The position numbers and the translations under genes are program-made. A stretch of DNA of 64,000 nt from Paenibacillus sp. MAEPY2. GTDB taxonomy: Bacteria; Bacillota; Bacilli; Paenibacillales; Paenibacillaceae. The stretch spans positions 1-64,000 of the forward strand of contig NZ_AWUK01000045.1 in NCBI RefSeq assembly GCF_000499205.1, written 5' to 3'. Every line of letters begins with the position of its first letter. The first letter of the stretch is position 1. Positions 59,968 through 64,000 of this stretch are shown piece after piece. The notes under the pieces are model-generated. The model was not told the DNA's origin. It saw only the letters and a program-made list of their open reading frames with translations, and ran no database searches.

Positions 59968-60827
59968 CACTTACACCAGTCATCTATGAACGGAATTATG
60001 CGTGGGGGCCAGCAGAGCTCAAACTTGGTACACGGACACTTATTATGGGCATTCTGAATGTCACACCAGACTCCTTCTCGGATGGGGGACATTATACCAA
60101 TGTGGAGCGAGCGGTAACTCACGCCATACAGATGATGGAGGACGGCGCGGATCTCATTGATATCGGAGGAGAGTCCACCCGTCCAGGCTCAGAGGTCGTT
60201 GGCGCGGAAGAAGAGCTCAGTCGGATCATACCGGTCATCGAAGCGTTGCGGGAGCAGGCTCCACATATCCCAATATCGGTAGACACCTATAAAGCAGAAG
60301 TAGCTCGTCAGGCCGTTCAGGCTGGAGCGCACATCATCAATGATGTCTGGGGAGCCAAGGCTGACCCGAAGATGGCACGCACTGCCGCAGAACTGGGATG
60401 TCCTTTGATCCTGATGCACAATCGGCAAGAACGAGACTACACGAATTATTTGAATGATGTGGTTCGTGATCTTCAGGAGAGTGTACAGATTGCGCTGGAG
60501 GCTGGAGTACATCCCGACCAGATTATTTTGGACCCGGGCATTGGATTTGTGAAGGATCTGAACGAAAATCTGGCGCTCATGTCATCGCTTGGGTTGCTCA
60601 ATGAGATGGGGTATCCCGTTCTGCTGGCAACCTCGCGTAAAAGGTTCATCCAGAACACCTTACAGGTGCAGGCGAATGATGCGCTGGAAGGTACAGCTGC
60701 TACGGTTGCCTTTGGCATAGCGCAAGGCTGCCAGATGGTTCGGGTTCATGATGTGAAGCCGATGCGGCGCACGGTGGACATGTGTGATGCCATGCTGTAT
60801 GCATCTCCAGGCTTGCGGAGGAAATGA
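59964..60827 (+). CDS. folP: dihydropteroate synthase
   Basis: FolP joins p-aminobenzoate and the pterin diphosphate; it is the target of sulfonamides. The 287 residues carry MGILNVTPDSFSDGGHY, DLIDIGGESTRPGS, ISVDTYKAEVARQAVQAGAHIINDVWG, LMHNRQ, LDPGIGFVKDLNENL and ATSRKRFI. The start overlaps the pabC stop. Followed by a 103-base gap before folB. Confidence 0.97.
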   Translation: MTLTPVIYERNYAWGPAELKLGTRTLIMGILNVTPDSFSDGGHYTNVERAVTHAIQMMEDGADLIDIGGESTRPGSEVVGAEEELSRIIPVIEALREQAPHIPISVDTYKAEVARQAVQAGAHIINDVWGAKADPKMARTAAELGCPLILMHNRQERDYTNYLNDVVRDLQESVQIALEAGVHPDQIILDPGIGFVKDLNENLALMSSLGLLNEMGYPVLLATSRKRFIQNTLQVQANDALEGTAATVAFGIAQGCQMVRVHDVKPMRRTVDMCDAMLYASPGLRRK

Positions 60828-60930
60828 TGCTGACGGGTCCGGTGACCCGTTCAGTAGAAGCGCAGCGTTTTGCAATGGGAACGAAATATCCAACCATGAT
60901 TTCATTATATATAGAGGGCAGGCGGAACTT

Positions 60931-61293
60931 ATGGATCGAATGGTATTGCATCGAATGGAGTATTACGGATATCACGGCGTATTTGCCGAGGAACGGAAGC
61001 TGGGGGCGCGTTATTATATTGATTTGGAGATCGATATGGATCTGGGTGAGGCTGGGCGTAACGATGATTTGTCCAAAACCATCAATTATGCAGAAATCCA
61101 TGAGCTGGTGAAACAGATCGTTGAACATAAATCATTCCAGTTAATTGAAGCTTTGGGCGAACATATTGCATCTTCTTTACTAGACACTTATACTATTATC
61201 AATGCATTGACAGTCAAGGTGACGAAGCCGCATCCGCCGTTCGATATTCATTTTGGGGGCGTAACTGTAGAGCTTCGCCGCACAAGAAAGTGA
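60931..61293 (+). CDS. folB: dihydroneopterin aldolase
   Basis: FolB cleaves dihydroneopterin to hydroxymethyl-dihydropterin. The 120 residues are the usual length: MDRMVLHRMEYYGYHGVFAEE with the active-site Glu, DLSKTINYAEIHELV and VTKPHPPF. The frame is open to 60784, but the extra 49 residues are unlike any FolB and the ATG at 60931 gives the family's normal start. GGGCAGGCGG before it is only a fair ribosome binding site. Confidence 0.94.
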   Translation: MDRMVLHRMEYYGYHGVFAEERKLGARYYIDLEIDMDLGEAGRNDDLSKTINYAEIHELVKQIVEHKSFQLIEALGEHIASSLLDTYTIINALTVKVTKPHPPFDIHFGGVTVELRRTRK

Positions 61294-61302
61294 GAACCGA
61301 TC

Positions 61303-61851
61303 ATGATTGCACATTCGACCTCTGAATCTTCAGAGGCTTATATTGCTTTAGGGGCTAATTTGGGTGACCGGGAACAGACGCTGCTTGAGGCGTTAACGTT
61401 GCTGGATGCACATCCTCATATATCCGTCCTGCGCTGTTCTGCACTGTATGAGACGGAACCGGTAGGTTATGTGGACCAGCCAGCGTTTCTGAATATGGCA
61501 ACTGCGGTACAGACTACACTTTTGCCGGAGCAGCTGCTCACGGAACTGCTGGATATTGAAACACGGCTTGGACGGGTTCGTGATATCCGTTGGGGCCCTC
61601 GTACAGTCGATTTGGATCTGCTTTGGATGGATGGAGAGACGAGTGATACCGAACGGCTGCAATTGCCGCATCCACGGATGGGTGAACGGGCATTTGTATT
61701 GGTGCCACTGGCTGACATCGTAACCGAAGATGAGCATTCAGGTTTGTATACCTTTGTACAATCATCGTTGTCTGTACTGGATGGAAAGGATGGAATACAG
61801 CTTTGGAAAACGTGCAATTGGCCAATCGAATCCGGGCTTTCCGGAAGCTGA
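61303..61851 (+). CDS. folK: 2-amino-4-hydroxy-6-hydroxymethyldihydropteridine diphosphokinase
   Basis: FolK transfers pyrophosphate from ATP to hydroxymethyl-dihydropterin. The 182 residues have YIALGANLGDREQTL, LYETEPVGYVDQPAFLNMA, the catalytic loop with RWGPRTVDLDLLW and LPHPRMGERAFVLVPL. It begins 9 bases after folB and overlaps the following regulator gene by 49 bases. Confidence 0.96.
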   Translation: MIAHSTSESSEAYIALGANLGDREQTLLEALTLLDAHPHISVLRCSALYETEPVGYVDQPAFLNMATAVQTTLLPEQLLTELLDIETRLGRVRDIRWGPRTVDLDLLWMDGETSDTERLQLPHPRMGERAFVLVPLADIVTEDEHSGLYTFVQSSLSVLDGKDGIQLWKTCNWPIESGLSGS

Positions 61852-62006
61852 AAGGTTTAACACAACAGGAGCTAGCTGCCGAGACGGGCATATCGCTGGC
61901 CATTCTGGGTATGATTGAGCGAGGCAACCGTAAAGTAGCAGAACGGGAGCTTAATCTTATTGCAGGGGTACTATCGATTAGCATTGAGGAATTACAGGGA
62001 AGTTAG
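61803..62006 (+). CDS. yazB: XRE-family helix-turn-helix protein (YazB-like)
   Basis: A 67-residue DNA-binding protein that is almost only a Cro/C1-type helix-turn-helix: LANRIRAFRKLKGLTQQELAAETGISLAILGMIERGNRKV, with the recognition helix at about residues 27-37. The TTG at 61803 follows AAGGA at 61788-61792. It starts inside folK in another frame. YazB in B. subtilis lies at the same place; its target is unknown. Confidence 0.9.
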   Translation: MENVQLANRIRAFRKLKGLTQQELAAETGISLAILGMIERGNRKVAERELNLIAGVLSISIEELQGS

Positions 62007-62142
62007 CGCCGTTTTTTTACTAACAAGAAAACATCGTCATCATTCGTTGATTTTATACTTTATACAGCAAGAAGCATTAAGAAACTAAACACAACCAGGA
62101 TTCATACAAAAGTCGGATTTAAAAAGGAGTGGAACGACTACC

Positions 62143-63162
62143 GTGCTTAAAATAGGTGACATTGAAATGAAAAACCAGGTCGTACTTGCGCCGATGGCTG
62201 GCGTGTGTAATCCGGCTTTTCGTCTAATTGCAAAAGAATTCGGAACAGGCCTCGTATGTGCGGAGATGGTGAGTGGAAAAGCCATCGTGCATGGTAACAA
62301 GCGGACACGTGAGATGTTGTTTGTAGATGAGCGGGAGAAACCGCTGAGCCTGCAAATTTGGGGGGGAGATCGTGAAGCCCTCGTAGAAGCAGCCAAAATT
62401 GTGGACAAAGAAACCAATGCTGACATCATTGACATCAACATGGGATGCCCAGTGCCAAAAGTGACGAGCTGTGATGCAGGTGCACGGTGGTTGCTTGATC
62501 CGAACAAAATTTATGAGATGGTATCCGCTGTAGTGGACGCGGTAGATAAGCCCGTTACAGTCAAGATGCGGATCGGCTGGGATAACGAGCATATCTTCGT
62601 GGTTGAGAATGCACTTGCGGTTGAACGCGCTGGCGGACAGGCGGTAAGTGTACACGGCCGTACACGCGAGCAGCTCTACACAGGTACAGCGGACTGGTCG
62701 CACATCAAAAATGTTAAAGAGGCTGTCTCCATCCCGGTTATCGGGAACGGAGATGTATCTTCACCGGAAGATGCCCGTCGTATGTTGGATGAAACGGGTT
62801 GTGACGGAGTTATGATCGGTCGTGCCGCTCTGGGTAACCCATGGATGCTGTATCGCACCATTCAATACTTGAGTTCCGGCGAATTGCTTCCTGACCCGAA
62901 TGGGGAAGAGAAGATTCGGGTTGCCATTTTGCATATGGACCGTCTGATTGCACTGAAGGGTGAGGCTGTTGCTGTGCGCGAGATGCGTAAACACCTGGCT
63001 TGGTATCTGAAAGGTCTGAAAGGATCTGCCCGCATCAAGGACGTTATTATGGAAGAAACCAAACGTGATGAGATGGTGCATATTCTGGAGAACTTTGTAG
63101 GTCAGCTGCATATGGAAGGCAATCTGGAGTCAGAACCGGCAGTAGCTGAAAATGCATCCTGA
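62143..63162 (+). CDS. dusB: tRNA-dihydrouridine synthase B
   Basis: A flavoprotein that reduces uridines of the tRNA D-loop. The 339 residues have VVLAPMAGVCNPAFRLIAKEFG, QIWGGDREALVEAAKI, DINMGCPVPKVTSCDAGARWL with the catalytic Cys, VSVHGRTREQLYTG, IPVIGNGDV and IGRAALGNPWML. The GTG at 62143 follows AAAAAGGAGTGG. It lies before greA, and before lysS in the B. subtilis order. Confidence 0.96.
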   Translation: MLKIGDIEMKNQVVLAPMAGVCNPAFRLIAKEFGTGLVCAEMVSGKAIVHGNKRTREMLFVDEREKPLSLQIWGGDREALVEAAKIVDKETNADIIDINMGCPVPKVTSCDAGARWLLDPNKIYEMVSAVVDAVDKPVTVKMRIGWDNEHIFVVENALAVERAGGQAVSVHGRTREQLYTGTADWSHIKNVKEAVSIPVIGNGDVSSPEDARRMLDETGCDGVMIGRAALGNPWMLYRTIQYLSSGELLPDPNGEEKIRVAILHMDRLIALKGEAVAVREMRKHLAWYLKGLKGSARIKDVIMEETKRDEMVHILENFVGQLHMEGNLESEPAVAENAS

Positions 63163-63203
63163 TCTGCGGTTGTAAAACGTTTACAGCCATAGGGGATGTA
63201 ACA

Positions 63204-63232
63204 TTGACTTTTCGAGACCGTTACCCTATAAT
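63204..63232 (+). promoter_or_regulatory. sigma-A promoter of greA
   Basis: TTGACT at 63204-63209, a 17-base spacer and a consensus TATAAT at 63227-63232. The leader is about 165 bases and holds no recognised element. Confidence 0.8.
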
Positions 63233-63406
63233 TTCACAGTATAAATTCGCCATGTGCGTCATAAGGCTAGTGCATCAGGAGGAACGTTCTGTTTCTCCGG
63301 AGAACTTCATATAGTTTTGAAGATGTATGCGGGCGGAGCTCTGTAAACAGCACTGGTTCCGTTGCCGTGCAATCAAATTATTCCCATGACAGGAGAATCG
63401 GTTGAG

Positions 63407-63883
63407 ATGAGCGATAAGGAAGTTATCCTTACACCAGAGGGACTTAAGAAGCTTGAAGAAGAACTGGAAATGCTGAAATCGGTGAAGCGCCGCGAAGTGG
63501 CTGAACGGATTAAGGTAGCCATCGGGTATGGAGATATTAGTGAGAACTCCGAATACGAAGACGCGAAGAACGAACAGGCTTTCATTGAAGGCCGCGTTAT
63601 TACTTTGGAGAAATTGCTCCGGAACGCACGGATTATCAACAGCGACGAGATCGATACCGAGGCCGTAAGCGTGGGTGCAACAGTTAGTGTAGAAGATCTG
63701 GAATTCGGTGATATCACGGAATATACGATCGTAGGTACTGCGGAGTCCAATCCGCTGCAGAACAAAATATCGAACGAAAGTCCTGTTGGTAAAGCCATTC
63801 TGGGCAAGAAAAAAGGTACGGTTGTTGATGTAAGTGTGCCTGCTGGCGTAATTCAATATAAAATTCTAGACATCAAAAAGTAA
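63407..63883 (+). CDS. greA: transcript cleavage factor GreA
   Basis: GreA rescues backtracked RNA polymerase by stimulating cleavage of the 3' end of the RNA. The 158-residue product has the N-terminal coiled coil (LTPEGLKKLEEELEMLKSVKRREVAERIKVA) with the acidic tip ENSEYEDAKNEQ and the C-terminal FKBP-like domain ending SPVGKAILGKKKGTVVDVSVPAG. AGGAGAA at 63391-63397 precedes the ATG at 63407; the longer frame from 63362 has no site. Confidence 0.96.
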   Translation: MSDKEVILTPEGLKKLEEELEMLKSVKRREVAERIKVAIGYGDISENSEYEDAKNEQAFIEGRVITLEKLLRNARIINSDEIDTEAVSVGATVSVEDLEFGDITEYTIVGTAESNPLQNKISNESPVGKAILGKKKGTVVDVSVPAGVIQYKILDIKK

Positions 63884-63914
63884 TATAAGCAATGAAGCAG
63901 TCGGGTACGGAGAC

Positions 63915-63941
63915 AAAAGCTTCCTTAGGGAAGCTTTTTTC
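63915..63941 (+). terminator. intrinsic terminator after greA
   Basis: AAAAGCTTCC and GGGAAGCTTTT stem with loop TTA and a following T run. Confidence 0.92.
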
Positions 63942-63985
63942 AACATTTGAGGCAGAATACCTCGGAAGATGCCTGCAATGTAAAT

Positions 63986-63992
63986 AAGGAGA
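63986..63992 (+). promoter_or_regulatory. ribosome binding site of the next gene
   Basis: AAGGAGA eight bases from the end of the window implies a start codon just outside. By conserved order the gene should be lysS, which cannot be verified here. Confidence 0.6.
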
Positions 63993-64000
63993 TGAATATA

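Noticed and set aside
60784..60930. 49-residue extension of FolB
   Set aside because: The start lies inside folP, and FolB proteins normally begin at the position chosen (60931).
63171..63185. cre-like palindrome TGTAAAACGTTTACA before greA
   Set aside because: It is one base longer than the CcpA site consensus and there is no metabolic reason to expect CcpA control of greA.
1..64000. tRNA, rRNA, CRISPR arrays, insertion sequences, T-box or SAM riboswitches
   Set aside because: I looked for their typical signatures on both strands and saw none.

Overview
This window is a contiguous piece of a low-to-moderate GC Firmicute chromosome, and everything points to Paenibacillus or a close relative. 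The gene order matches the origin-proximal right arm of Bacillus subtilis from csfB to just before lysS. The proteins look Paenibacillus-like: an AbrB with a Cys-rich tail, a long acidic PrsA tail, an HU gene next to rqcP, and nadABC placed between ftsH and coaX. Sporulation genes occur throughout (gin, yabG, sspF, spoVG, fin, spoVT, yabM, yabP, yabQ, spoIIE). Almost every gene is on the plus strand, as expected close to oriC. I see no rRNA, tRNA, insertion sequence, prophage or CRISPR array.

Layout. 1-2.8 kb is a loose accessory stretch: a small lipoprotein, a decayed fragment of tmk, a cluster of DnaA boxes, a minus-strand membrane protein and the sigma-G inhibitor Gin. 3-12 kb holds a PLP decarboxylase, an LrgA/LrgB pair, tmk, darA, yaaR, holB, ricT, yabA, trmN6 and rsmI. 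12.3-14.2 kb holds abrB on the minus strand and an HD phosphohydrolase, separated by a region rich in Spo0A-box-like sites. 14.5-19.8 kb holds tatD, a cyclic-di-AMP (ydaO) riboswitch in front of yabE, rnmV, rsmA and yabG. 19.9-25.9 kb holds veg, sspF, ispE, purR, spoVG, glmU and prs. 26-35.3 kb holds a small minus-strand gene, pth, fin, mfd, prsA, spoVT and yabM. 35.5-43 kb holds mazG, hup, rqcP, yabP, yabQ, divIC, yabR and spoIIE. 43-49 kb holds yabS, yabT, tilS, hpt and ftsH. 49-57 kb holds nadABC, coaX, hslO, a PrsA-like foldase and cysK. 57-64 kb holds the folate cluster pabB-pabA-pabC-folP-folB-folK, then an XRE regulator, dusB and greA. The window ends at a ribosome binding site for the next gene, expected to be lysS.

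How the parts work together. The window combines replication and its control (tmk, holB, yabA, ricT), translation and RNA maturation (rsmI, rsmA, rnmV, trmN6, pth, tilS, rqcP, dusB), repair (mfd, tatD), precursor and cofactor supply (prs, purR, hpt, NAD, CoA, folate, cysteine), envelope and division (glmU, ispE, divIC, ftsH, yabE) and sporulation control. Two c-di-AMP sensors lie within 9 kb of each other: the DarA protein and the riboswitch before yabE. Spo0A-box-like sites lie in front of abrB, the HD gene and spoIIE.

Main departures from the B. subtilis order: no xpaC/yaaN after gin, no metS before tatD, no ridA before spoVG, no ctc between prs and pth. Additions are lrgAB, the HD phosphohydrolase, hup, nadABC and several small unknown genes. 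I found no obvious new multi-gene system. The best leads for new biology are the Spo0A-box cluster, the DnaA-box cluster with the tmk relic, a 20-codon reading frame with a strong ribosome binding site after the c-di-AMP riboswitch, and the small minus-strand gene between prs and pth. All calls come from reading the sequence; no database search was run.
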